Origin: Stereum hirsutum FP-91666 SS1
Lineage: Eukaryota > Basidiomycota > Agaricomycetes > Russulales > Stereaceae
Reading direction: 5' to 3'
Length of the DNA: 64,000 nucleotides
NCBI RefSeq assembly: GCF_000264905.1
Contig: NW_006763150.1
Span: 883,128-947,127 of the forward strand
The notes under the pieces were generated by a model. That model was not told where the DNA came from. It saw only the letters and a list, made by a program, of their open reading frames with translations, and searched no databases. The position numbers and the translations under genes were made by a program. Shown one piece after another: positions 54,056 to 64,000 of the stretch (positions within the stretch are counted from its first letter, which is position 1; the number at the start of each line of letters is the position of its first letter).

Positions 54056-55863
54056 CTAAATAACACCAGAAACACTGGCCATGAGGCAGACCTTGTCTGT
54101 CGCCAAATCCATGAAAACAGCTATGTGGCCCCGACCATGTTTCAAAACAATTGCGAAAGAATGAGGTATCGCTTTCAATTCCTCAAATCCTTCCCACCAT
54201 TCCTTCACTCCTTCCACTTGACTCCGAAGTTCGATCCTCTCTAAAGGCCGATTGTTTTCCTGTGGCGCAAGTGAAACTGTTACGTGAGAACCGTAGACAA
54301 CATGAAATCGACAGGCAAGTAGTGACCGTACATCCTCACTACGAAATAGATTGAGCGTGTCTTCCGTTAGCTCGAACCACCGGCGCCTCCATTCCAACGA
54401 ATCGCTCGACTGTATAGTCGCCCAGCCCTTCAAAATGCGGCCCCCTCCTTTTCTCTCCCGCCGAATCTGTTGCCCTCGTCGCCTCAGCATTTCTTTAGTA
54501 TCCTCAAGGCTCCTTCGTGTATGGCTTTCCTGCTGTAGTTGCTGTTCCCTCTTCGTCTGTTCTTGTTGTCGTAGTTCCTCTGCGCGTCTGGTCTGTGCGA
54601 TCCTACGCTCCCTGGCGGCTTTCTTCTTGTCTTCCAGGTCCTTTGCCCGTGCTTCTTCCTCCAGTCGTTCCATTTCTTCTTTCTGAGCTCGAAGTGCTGC
54701 GTGTCGTTCAAGATCTCGCTGGAGTAGCTGCTTTCTCTGGGCTTCATCCTCTTCATGCTGCCTCAGGAGAGCTTCTTTCGCCAACCTGAGGCGCGCTTGT
54801 CGTAGTCGCTCGTCTCGTTCTATATGTTCTTCTTCGAGCTGCTGCTTGAGACGGGCCTCTTCGCGGAGACGGGCTCTTTCTGCAGGATCTGGAGAAACAA
54901 CCACTCTGGAAGGCGGATGAAACTGATTGTAGAGCCAAGGCAATTAGATGGAGGGTACCGCTGGGAATTGTAGATAAATAAGACTCACGACCTTGGTTGG
55001 TGGGGTTGGAGCCCCTCCGAAGTCTCTCGTTCGAGTGACAACGGTCCGGTCCTCAGGCGGTGCATCTAACATGCCCAACGCTGCCAGTGTGTGTGAAAGC
55101 CCATCACCCGTAATGTCTTCTGAGCGTGCTCGTCGCAGGCGATCGTCTGGAGGACGAGGGAGGGTCTTCTCGACATTCCGGAATTCAGACGATGAACGAG
55201 CAATGACATCGATTCTCTGCTGTGGTGATTTTGACCTATTTGCAACGGCAGCAAGGATCGAGTCGTCCGTGAGGTCGCTCATATGACGGATCGTGATGAC
55301 CGATTGATGCTCCTGCGGTCAGCAATCAATTTACTAGGACGACAGTGCTAACCGTGAGTGCCATGGGACGAACTGACTTTGAAAAGGGACCGTAAATTCC
55401 TGAATGTGAACAAGGCTCGAGCTGGCGCGAGCTGTAGTAAGAGCAAGAAAGATGCTGCGCAGATCAACTAAATACGGACCTCGCCTAAGGCCAGACGCTC
55501 CCTCTGGAATGTAGGAGATCAAGACGAAATTGTGGTCCTGACCGATCGCATGATAAAGCAACGCAAATGAGACGCTTTCCACCCAGTCCTGCATGGTCGC
55601 TTTCAATTCATCTAGTCCTTGTGAGCCTGTGGCAACAAGTTTCAGCCCATCCGAGGACTGACAGTAAAGTGTCAAAGCAGTAATGAACAGATGTAGAGAG
55701 GAATGCCCCCAACCTTTCCGTAACTGAGCAGCAACCTTGAAGTCGGGATCATGGTCAAGCGACTTGGTGATAAGTTATAGTGGTTTATCGCTTACCAGTT
55801 CAGGGTTGATATTCTACTCATAAGTGATTGGTACGCTGTCTGTATGTCTGGGTCATTCAACAT
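54056..55863 (-). CDS. ADF-H / coiled-coil / PH domain protein
   Basis: Probable actin-binding, membrane-linked adaptor (inference from domains). The start at 55863 gives MLNDPDIQTAYQSLM. Joining its exon to the next at the acceptor near 55745 restores the ADF-H signature (TLNW|LLLSYGK, then LKLVATGSQGLDEL, SFALLYHAIGQDHNFVLISY and GPYLVDLRSIFLAL, 55860-55400). A Ser/Arg-rich linker follows (about 55290-54990), then a strongly charged Glu/Arg/Gln coiled coil of about 150 residues (54900-54480). A C-terminal PH domain comes last (GRILKGWATIQ, SLEWRRRWFELTEDTLNLF, WWEGFEELK), ending at 54056. I do not recognise a named orthologue. It is divergent from the MMS22-like gene with only 231 bp between starts. 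Confidence 0.75.
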
Positions 55864-56094
55864 GGTCGTTGACAGCAAAACAAATCGACGAGAACGAATG
55901 GTGGGGGAATAAGCAGTTCCTGTACAAACAGCTACGGCGGCGATGACGGGAGCTAATTGTGACCGACAGGGGAAAGGTATCACGTGGTGTGACGGTCGCG
56001 ACGCTCTGTTCATTCGCGCACGCGACTGTCGCGCCGGCTCGGAGTTGTCTCCGCTTGGACCGTTCATGATGCTTGCACAAACGTCCATTTAGCC
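55864..56094. promoter_or_regulatory. Short bidirectional promoter region
   Basis: 231 bp separate the start codons of the ADF-H/PH gene (-) and the MUS7/MMS22-like gene (+), so the two promoters must overlap or be shared. No specific site was identified. Confidence 0.55.
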
Positions 56095-59000
56095 ATGGCG
56101 TTCGAGATAGTACCTACCTCAGACTTGGATGAAGAAGAAGAGATCAACTCACGCAATCCGTCTTACTGGGATCGGCACTCACCACGCCCTTCACACCCTT
56201 CTTCGACACATCGCGCTAGCTCCCTACCACACGCTGCTGTTTATGACGCTCGCAAACCGCTTGAACACGGCCCTTGCACTTCGGCTACACTTACTCAGGT
56301 CAGTGCCACATTGGGGCATTCGCGAACAACCCTGACTTCCTCAAAGTCTACTACAGTATCCTTGGAATGGGATAGCAATCACCAGTCTTCACCGAAGCCA
56401 CTAGCCGCCTCGTCGGCACTCACCACTCCGCTCAAGGATTACTCCCCTTTGGTCACACCAAGACCGTCTCATGAGCGAGATACTTTCATCTCGCAGACTC
56501 CACCTACATCGCCAACTCTTCATCCCCCAACCCCTTGGTCCGTCAGTCCATCGCGTCATGCGTCTATGGGACCAGAACACCTGTCGATATTTGCAGCCCA
56601 TAGCCATGCCCCTGCGCTCTTCCACGAAACTCATCTCCAACTTTCTCCACACCATTCTCTTCGAGCTAGTAGTGAGGACATCCGGGACGATGAACTAGAA
56701 CTCGCAGTATCTCCCAAGTATCTCGATGTGGTCTCAGATGTCACCGACGTCCCTCTCCCCCAACATCGCTCATTTGAGCAGAAGCAAGCATCGGACCCAC
56801 CGCACGTGGCCAACGCGAATCAACCCGCTTCAAACCGATATGGCCTTCGAAAGCGAGAGGCTCGTCAGCTCCAGCCATACGCTTATGACCAACGCCTTTA
56901 CAAACATCAACTCCGCCACGCCCCGGACGCCATAGTCAAAGCAGCTGATCTTCAGACTCCATCGCTTGACTTATCGCAATCACACCGCTCAGAAGGTGAT
57001 ATTGAAGAATATGAGCGGGACAACCAGTCTACATATGAAGACGCTCGCGCATCTCGCCACCCATCCGGACCACCTCCAGCGAAACGAAGGCGTACTGATG
57101 ATGGTAGCTCTCGTTTGGATCGTGGCCTCAATCTAAGTTCCCGACAGGATCGGTTCACTGGTGCCAACCAACGACAATCATCCTCTATACGACAAGCCAC
57201 TGCCCCAAGTACTGACGTCGTCGTGGGTATGGGGAACATCAAATCATTTGACTACGAATTCAGCGGTGAATCGGATGACGGCTCTGGCCCTCCAGACACT
57301 GTCCCAATCCAACAGCGCACCCCCTCGTCCCAGGCTGGAGGAAAGCTTGGTCAGCGCAAGCCACCTCGACCTGCTCCTTTTCCCATCGTATGTGCGATAT
57401 ATTCACGCTACACACAACGTCTTCTGATATCTTTTTTGTCCACCAGCGCCTGGAGAAACCTGCCCCTTTACCAGCTCATCGAACACTTTCGCGATCCGAC
57501 CTCATCCCCGACTCGGAAAACGAGCAGGAAAGTGGCTCGGACTCGGAGAACGATCAGGAAAGTGGCTTGAACTCGGAGAACGATCAGGAAAGTGGCTCGG
57601 ACTTGGAGAGGAGTTCATCGAACTCGGATACAGAAGAAGAAGGTTCCCCACTCCACTCTTCTGGGAGCCCACAATCGTCACCACCGGCGCAGGTCCAAAT
57701 TGCTGTGCGTAACACACGCCCCATTCGGGTTTCGAAGCAGTCGAGCTCCAGAATGAGGAAGAAGAAACCGAAACCTGATAAGCCTAGGCCTGCTGTAACT
57801 CCTCGAAACTCCGGTTAGTACGTTATGGTTACTCGAGCAATTACCTTGCTTATAAGGCTCTCATCTAGCTCGGAAAGCACACAGCACAGAAGCCGTTACT
57901 CGACGAAGCAAGAAAAATCGTATTCCTCGAGATGGGCCACCCGTTGCTCTGTTCCACCGTCGTGCGGACAGGATAATGTCACACATGAAACCTCGGGCCC
58001 TCCAGACTATTGATCTCGAGAGTGAAGAGTTACTATCCGCCTTGGCTCCTGTTGATGAAAATCACCGTCGTCACACTTCCCATTCCCGGCTAGAGCCCAT
58101 CTATCGTTCAAGAGCCTCACTGGACAAAGCTCGGTCTGATAGAGAGACCGCCCATACTATTCCGGTTGACAAAGGCATTCAGCGGCTCAAGGCTGGCATA
58201 CAATTCGCTCCGGACTCATACCTGTCGAGGGGTTGGCTTCACGAGTTGCTCTCGATCCTTTTAGCACAGAAACCTTCTCAAGTTCCCCCTGACTGCGAAC
58301 ACAACGGTCAGACGCTTTCGTCGACATCATCTCCAGACGATGTGCGCCGCTTTCTGGACCCGTTCTGTCAAGATCTTCTCGCCTTTGTCACCCTCCCTGC
58401 GGATCGTGCGGACTCCCAGGCGATCTACTGGTCGACAGCCACTCACAGTGTTTGCCAACATATATATTCGCTGTCGAGTTCCGCCCGGACGTTGGAAGAA
58501 TTTCAGCCATTTCTTTCACCCATTATGGATGCCGTGAACTCCATGATGGCGCAGCTCGACTCTTGGTGGACGGAGAAGACATTTTCTACAACCGACCACG
58601 CTGCGGCGTGTTTGCGCTGTTACTGGTTCTGCTTGGAGTCCGTACTTCGCATCCGTTGCGCTTCGCATCTACAGGACTACCCGGAATCCACATTCATTAT
58701 CTTGAACACCCTGCTCGCCCGATTACTGGAGTACAACTTGGAAGAAGTCATTGCATCGATCCTCGCCTCTTCTCGACCGAACCCTTCATTGCACCATTCG
58801 GCGTTGGCGGAAATATGGATCTGTCTGCTTCATATTTTTTTCTCTAGTGATTTGAAACCTACCATCATCAACCTTGATGGAGGGTTCTTCTGGAAGACGC
58901 TGGAGAATGTCATGTTGGAGTTCACAAAGCACTATACTCCTCCGAAGGCAAGCGAAGCGGCCTGGGATGTCATATTCGGCCTATGCGCCCTCTCACAATT

Positions 59001-61255
59001 CAATACGCACGGCTTGTCAACATCGAGGCCCCGGATATCCTCGTCGTGGTCATTCGTACTCTTCGCTCTCAAACGAGTCAAACTTCATTTGACAGAGTCA
59101 TCACTGGCCTCGCATATTCTCAAGTATCGCGATCAGTACGTCGCCATAGTGGTGTCGCGATGTGCTTTACTTCGGTCGAGGTGGATGTGGAGGCTTGACG
59201 ATGGCTTGCCGATGCTAAACCATATTTTGGCGGTCTTCAAGAGCCGGAATTTTGCCGACTTGCGGAAGGAGCCATCGGGATTTTCGCCTTTCTTCACTCA
59301 TGGCGATCCAGAGCGCCTCGCTAACGAAACGGAGGACGACACCACCTTTACTATTTTCATCAAGCTTATCGTCCAAGCCGCCCGCGATTCTACTGCTAAT
59401 AGAGACAATCGCACTGTCAAAAAGCTCTTGTCCTTGATCATCCCGGGACCAGTGGACACACTCGATAACGACCTCTCGAAACTCTTCAACCGATTTAGCG
59501 TTCTTTCGGCTGCTGCCTATATCGATACGTCTGATGCCTACGTCCGATCCCTTATTTCGCGGGCCCGGTCCTTTTGCGACTTCAGTCAAGCCGCTGAGAA
59601 CACTCGTTCCGTTTGTATCAAAGCGCTGGGGCTTTTGGCGATACAGGTGCACCAACTTGGTCTTCCCCTGGACGGAGCGTTAGATTGGGCTGAGGAAATG
59701 ACCAATACTCTCGTCATTGAGCACTGTCGCGAGACATCGCACGAAGCGCTGCTAGAGAGCACATCGGCAGCGCGTTCCATATGTCTTTTGCTATCGTCTA
59801 TACGCGCTGTCATAGAGCGAACCCTTTCGGACGACAGAAGGGCCTATCCAAATCCTCGATTTTTATGCGGCGGTGAGCAGTTTATTGTGTATCGCCGTGT
59901 ACTGTGACTGAGAAAAAGCATAGGCTGGGTTCGTCGACCCTTGCAAACGTCCACCAACTTGTTCAAGGCTGCCGATGTCAGTGACCACCTTCGGCGGATC
60001 ATACTCGCGTTTTTCGCCGCACGCTCTCGAGTGATCCCTGAGAATGACTCACAAAACAAAGATCCGGAGAGCCAGGACGAATTTGGTCATCTTGAGATCG
60101 ACCTCGAGGATCCGGAAGTGTTGCTTGCTTTAGGAGATTCTGCGGGGCCCCAGGCAGCTTTTCAAAAGGAAGGGGAGGTCAGCAAGGTTTGTATCATAAC
60201 AATGCTCCTCGTCCTGTGTACCATCCTGACGCCTATATAGGTCGTCATAACCAGCATCCTCCCTGGACTGTATCGTGTCATCTGCTCCTTTGCAGAAGAT
60301 TCTGACTCTCTTGAAGAGGAAGAAAAGTGGCAGTCCGCCGTCGAATGGATTGATTGTTGGTCACGATGCGTAACACTGGCCGCAGAGGCCATCGAGGTTG
60401 GCAAAGTGGTGAGAGATACCTGCGCTCATAGAAACCCATCGTATGCTGACGTATCTGCAGAATTGGCAGGCGTTTTTCGCGAACGCGACGTACTCGTGGA
60501 GCAAGATCAAAGACGATCTGTGGAGCCATCGTTTATCTCTGCTGTTCATGAATGCAATTTTGCAGCGGAGACCGTGTGTGTTCAAGGTTCGAGGTCTCAT
60601 CGTAGATTATCTAAAGTATCTCTAACGAGTCATTGCAGATCCAAGCGGACCAATTTGTTGGAACATGGATCGTGTCATTGGTGGCCGCGTGTGTCACGGT
60701 CGAGTGCGACTACACTGTTGTCCTTTTCGCTTCAGGTTCAGATCATCCTCTGCTTGAATATGTGCGAACCGAATGCGACGTGGCGATGTGTACGCACTCC
60801 CAAGATGCGTTCTCGAACCATCGCCTCGTCTTCATCAAGGGTGAGTGTTGTTCCTGCTTCATGTGTTGATGTGCGAATTATACGAGAATTCTTTAGCTAT
60901 TCTTGCGGCCATCGTTCAGGTGGCACAAGCAGATGGCCGTCACCACTCCGAGATTTGCTTGCACTTCTTGGGACGTATGCTCCGGATGATGGAGATTAAT
61001 CTCGAGGTGGGTTTGCATATCGAGGCCCTATATGTGTGCGGTGAATTGACATCGAGCGGCCGAATTTGTCTTCAGACTCCGATTCCGGAATCCAGTTCGA
61101 GCACGCCTCCGGAATATCGGTTCTTTTGTGCCCAAGTCTACGATGCGCTTCTAGATCTTCCGTCGCTTTCCAGCTCCCGTGTGCTGTCGCCACATATGCA
61201 ACGGTTGGGTGAGACTCTCCGGCCGCAACGTGATGCAGATATAGTCAAATATTAG
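56095..61255 (+). CDS. MUS7/MMS22-like DNA repair protein
   Basis: Family members act at stalled replication forks with the Rtt101-Mms1 ubiquitin ligase. The start at 56095 gives MAFEIVPTSDLDEEEE. The first exon (to about 57385) is a long disordered Ser/Pro/His-rich region; the second holds a 30-bp tandem repeat (57507-57605) and a basic patch. From about 57870 the globular part runs in one long exon to about 59870 (QRLKAGIQFAPDSYLSRGWL and helical sequence). Short C-terminal exons follow: GWVRRPLQTSTNLF, NWQAFFANATYSWSKIKDDL, FVGTWIVSLVAACV, HPLLEYV and FSNHRLVFIKAILAAI, ending in a TAG at 61255. The C-terminal exons match what I recall of the conserved Mus7/MMS22 region. The N-terminal half is not conserved enough to judge. 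Total about 1,550 residues. Confidence 0.62.
57507..57605 (+). repeat. 30-bp coding tandem repeat, about three copies
   Basis: Units of GGAGAACGATCAGGAAAGTG plus a GACTCG-type spacer encode an acidic Ser-Glu-Asn-Asp-Gln-Glu-Ser-Gly decapeptide, inside exon 2 of the MMS22-like gene. The copies are nearly identical at DNA level, which suggests recent expansion. Confidence 0.88.
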
Positions 61256-61396
61256 AAAGTTGGATCTACGATAGCCATGCATCCTGATGCACACCAAGAC
61301 ATTCACCGTAATAACGCTGAACCGGTTGAGACTATGCTCTCGAACTCAGACAGAGCTTGATGGTGACGATCCCATAGGTAAACTGGGTGGACAGCC

Positions 61397-62544
61397 TCAC
61401 TCTTCCGCCAATGCTAGTGCTTGCTCGAGATCGTCTTCCCCAACCAACACCGTCGGTGGTGGGGCACTACCGTACCAGAGCCTCTGTCCGACGATCACTG
61501 GCAAAATAAGAGTATGAGTGTGTGATAAACGATACGTCAGGGTAGAGCATCATACCGAAATCTATAGATAATTGGAATATCGCGCAGACCTTGAATTGCA
61601 AGGGCGACCCTTGCATGAAGAAGTAGATGGTCCTGAATGATCAACGGTCACGACGATGAATGGCGGTCAAACTGCTCTGAAACGTGACATACTTGTAAGA
61701 ATCCCCGCCAACCCAGCCGACAAGTGTGGTCATCCTAAAGCCGTACAATGTGCGAAGCTTGGCGTTGCTGGAAAGAGTTTGAATACGACCGACCAAGAAC
61801 AGGATGCAGGGTCGAAAGCCTCATACCTCACTAATTGCGGGATTGGAAGGGTCGACTCTAGACCTAAGGCCACATATCCCAATATCTGCACAAAGACATC
61901 CATTCTCCCGAAGATGAGGGTCAAAATGGTCAAGCAGAGACTGGGAGAACCTTTCCATGTTAGTGAAGTTGGTGTGATGAGAGTAAGCAGGCAGACTTAC
62001 ATGTAACCAGCCAAAAACTCGATATGCTGCGTGTACGTTGGCCACTGCCAAAAAGAAAATAGCCGCGTGGATGTACCAAGGCCCTCAGGGCTGAGGCGAG
62101 GACGATACAGAATACATATATAAAGCAGAGCGAGCTGAGCTTCTTAGCTTGTACAGCACATGCTGGCTTCAGACAAACGATTTGAACAAGACGTACCTGA
62201 GCCAGGATCATCAAGATAGACTGCAAAAGCAGCGCAAATTCGAATCGACTGCCAATCCAGAAGAAAGCGCGACAGATATTCGAAAGGAGTCTATGTGGAG
62301 TGGCCGATAAGCATTAAGCGAACAGCGAACACTTTCATCGACTCACAAAACAGCACAGACGTCTCTTGAGAAGCCGGTAGCATCCCTGACACGTAGGTTA
62401 CGATGAGTTGAAGGACAACGGTAGGGCCTGAGGGGCTATTACTTACTTCTTCCGAATGATGGAGACGGCCTGATCAGCGTATACAAGGGGAGGACCAACG
62501 GCCATACCAACGGAGGCAATTACTGACAACCATGCTGGAGCCAT
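61397..62544 (-). CDS. PQ-loop repeat membrane protein (ANY1/PQLC1-like)
   Basis: Multi-spanning membrane protein of the Any1/Cfs1-SLC66A2 branch, linked in yeast to phospholipid asymmetry in endosomal and Golgi membranes. Assembled from small exons. Start 62544 (MAPAWLSVIASVGMA) runs into GPPLVYADQAVSIIRKK, the first PQ-loop region. Then come DATGFSRDVCAVL, RAFFWIGSRFEFALLLQS, ILMILAQ, LALLYICILYRPRLSPEG and FWQWPTYTQHIEFLAGY. The second PQ motif is GYVALGLESTLPIPQLV. The last exons are GFRMTTLVGWVGGDSYK, TIYFFMQGSPLQFKVCAIFQLSIDF and VIVGQRLWYGSA, with an acidic end at 61397. An in-frame ATG at 62628 would add 28 residues but breaks the family start. The gene converges on the MMS22-like gene, leaving 141 bp. 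Confidence 0.82.
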
Positions 62545-62632
62545 GGATATCAATACACTTTTGGAGTACTCGAGAGTAGTATTAAGACAGGTGAGGAACC
62601 AACACGTCAAGAAACCGGAGCGTGGCATACCC

Positions 62633-63166
62633 TAACCTAGATCCTAGGTCCGATCCAAAATAAGACAGAGCTCATTCCCGGCCAAGGGCAAGAGGTGGGC
62701 GGAATTGGAATCCGGCACACAGCTCGGACATTCGGCTACTGAATTCTCACGACGGGGGTTGTCGTAACATGCCTTCTGAATTACCATTTTGGGCTGCGTG
62801 GCCGATCCGAGAGCGCCATTGTGGCCCGTACCGCTCTGTGGTATAATCGTTACTTCATGCAGAAGTATCCTTTGAGGACTTCGATTTTGGTGTCCTGCAT
62901 CAAAAGGCACTCGCTCTGAGCAGTAAAATGAGCTGGAATGCTCATCAACGGTTCTCCAGACTCACAAACACCACAGTGCCACTCAGCTTCATGCGCGTCT
63001 GCTCCGCCGGTCGCATTGCTCGAAGCTGCCTTTTAGGGCAACATTACGACAACCTCCCCCCCGTGGGAATCAAATAGCCGAGGACCTTCCCATGTCTGGG
63101 ATTGCAATTCCGCCCACCTCTTGGCCAAGGGGGTCGCGGGATGTGAATCCCGGACCCTGGGTTAGG
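62633..63166. mobile_element. Candidate MITE-like inverted-repeat element
   Basis: AAGAGGTGGGCGGAATT at 62690-62706 is repeated in inverted orientation, without mismatch, at 63106-63122. The match extends imperfectly on both sides, outwards to CTAACC...GGTCCG (62633-62657) against CGGACCCTGGGTTAG (63152-63166). There is no coding capacity in between. This fits a non-autonomous DNA transposon of about 0.53 kb. No convincing target-site duplication was found. Confidence 0.5.
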
Positions 63167-63384
63167 TAGGTAGGTCGGCCGTGAGGCCGGGAAAAAATAT
63201 TTGGACCACCCCTAGTCTAGGGTCAGGGCGGGGGTTTTGCAGCCAAGTCGCGATGTTGGGACATGGCTGCGCAGCAATCTCACACAGTTTTCCTTTCAAA
63301 AATCTAAAAACCTCGTATTCTTCGTGTGCGACCCACTCTTGTTCCAGAAATCTTCGGGATATGGAGGTTGTACAGGTCAGGGCA

Positions 63385-63545
63385 TGCCACGAGTACCAGG
63401 ACCCGTGAGTACCTGCAACGGATACTCGTAAGGCACACCATCGGGTACCTGTATCCATGGATACAGATACTCGTTCCCACGGGTGGTTGCACGGATACAG
63501 GTAGTGCTTCAGGTCCCACAGGTACCCGTGGGAGAGTACCTGCCA
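63385..63545. repeat. Cluster of short palindromic GTACC / GGTACCCGTGG motifs
   Basis: Variants of a GAGTACC, GGTACC or ACCCGTGGG core recur at least eight times on both strands within 160 bp, making a patch able to form many hairpins. Similar motif clusters can be the subterminal repeats of hAT-like transposons, but no transposase is seen. Confidence 0.6.
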
Positions 63546-63749
63546 TATCGCGGCGGAATTTGCCGGAGGCCAGACGTGCATCCAGTGATGCTTTGCTGGC
63601 ACATCTCTCCTCACTCTTCTCCGAGCACACACCACCATCGACAGAGTTGACACGTCGTGTTTCTGTCCATGGTGGTGATGCTTATTCTAGGCACTGGTTT
63701 CTATATCTATTGGTACTTTGTTGAAGAGATTCGGTGTGTTCATTGTTGG

Positions 63750-64000
63750 GAATGATGGTACTCAGGACCTGGTGAGTACCTCCCTCCCACTCTTATCGTA
63801 AATTTGCTCGTTCTCACCCAATTCCGCGTACATTTCCAATGTTGCGGGGTCAATCGACGCGGATTAATGTCCGTCATCACCTCCTGTACTTGGTTTGACG
63901 TGATTTGGCCCACCCGTTGTCGAGAACGATGACATTGACCTGGTGAGTACCCCCTGCTACCTTCTATCGTAAATTGCTTCGTTCTCACTCAATTCCGTGT
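63750..64000 (+). repeat. Direct repeat of ~80 bp, two copies 173 bp apart
   Basis: 63750-63829 and 63923-64000 align along their length: both have GACCTGGTGAGTACC, TATCGTAAATT.GCT and CGTTCTCAC.CAATTCCG. Each copy contains a good splice-donor-like GGTGAGTA. The array may continue beyond the window edge. Confidence 0.75.

Larger units (their letters stand above)
62545..64000. other. Repeat-rich right edge, no gene recognised
   Basis: Contains the 5' flank of the PQ-loop gene, an inverted-repeat element (62633-63166), a cluster of short GTACC-containing repeats (63385-63545) and two direct copies of an ~80-bp segment (63750-63829 and 63923-64000). Open frames here carry no motif. Confidence 0.55.

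Overview
The window is 64 kb of fungal nuclear DNA, almost certainly from a mushroom-type basidiomycete (Agaricomycetes). Genes are packed closely on both strands and broken by many 45-80 bp GT-AG introns. The gene content is eukaryotic: clathrin heavy chain, eIF2-alpha, a CCR4-NOT subunit and Rho GTPase signalling. Two features point to Agaricomycetes: a FunK1-type protein kinase and Zn2Cys6 factors with a fungal trans domain. Gene models were built by joining ORF pieces across visible splice sites and checking continuity of family motifs. Exon borders are approximate unless stated.

Layout. 1-2.9 kb: no gene recognised. 2.9-3.9 kb (-): SHR3 permease chaperone. 4.5-9.9 kb (-): BEM3-like PX-PH-RhoGAP. 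9.9-11.9 kb: no gene seen. 11.9-13.1 kb (-): RHO3 GTPase in at least nine small exons. 13.6-17.3 kb (-): Zn2Cys6 factor A. 17.9-19.8 kb (+): PDCD2/Tsr4-like protein. 20.0-22.9 kb (+): CUE-CCCH-Smr protein. 23.7-25.3 kb (-): eIF2-alpha, flanked by two direct copies of a ~0.4 kb block. 26.1-27.6 kb (+): coiled-coil protein. 28.6-32.2 kb (+): Zn2Cys6 factor B, a paralogue of A. 32.7-38.9 kb (-): clathrin heavy chain. 39.2-41.5 kb (-): FunK1-like kinase. 42.0-46.9 kb (-): sulfite reductase hemoprotein subunit. 48.0-51.3 kb (+): MSC2-type zinc transporter. 51.7-52.9 kb (-): CAF40/CNOT9. 53.2-53.8 kb (+): 5'-truncated LINE relic with poly(A) and a candidate target-site duplication. 54.1-55.9 kb (-): ADF-H/coiled-coil/PH protein. 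56.1-61.3 kb (+): MUS7/MMS22-like repair protein. 61.4-62.5 kb (-): PQ-loop membrane protein of the ANY1 type. 62.6-64 kb: repeats, including an inverted-repeat (MITE-like) element.

How the genes fit together. There is no operon or obvious metabolic cluster. Several neighbours share a theme of polarised growth and membrane traffic: the Cdc42/Rho GAP and RHO3 are adjacent on one strand, and SHR3, clathrin, an ADF-H/PH protein and an ANY1-like protein lie nearby. A translation and RNA-control theme is also present: eIF2-alpha, the Tsr4-like 40S assembly factor, the Cue2-like Smr protein and CAF40. I did not find a convincing undescribed multi-gene system. The most notable items are the Zn2Cys6 paralogue pair, the duplicated block around eIF2-alpha, an Ala/Gly/Glu-rich insert in eIF2-alpha, the ADF-H+PH architecture, a stop codon just upstream of the FunK1 kinase frame, and the dated LINE and MITE-like insertions.
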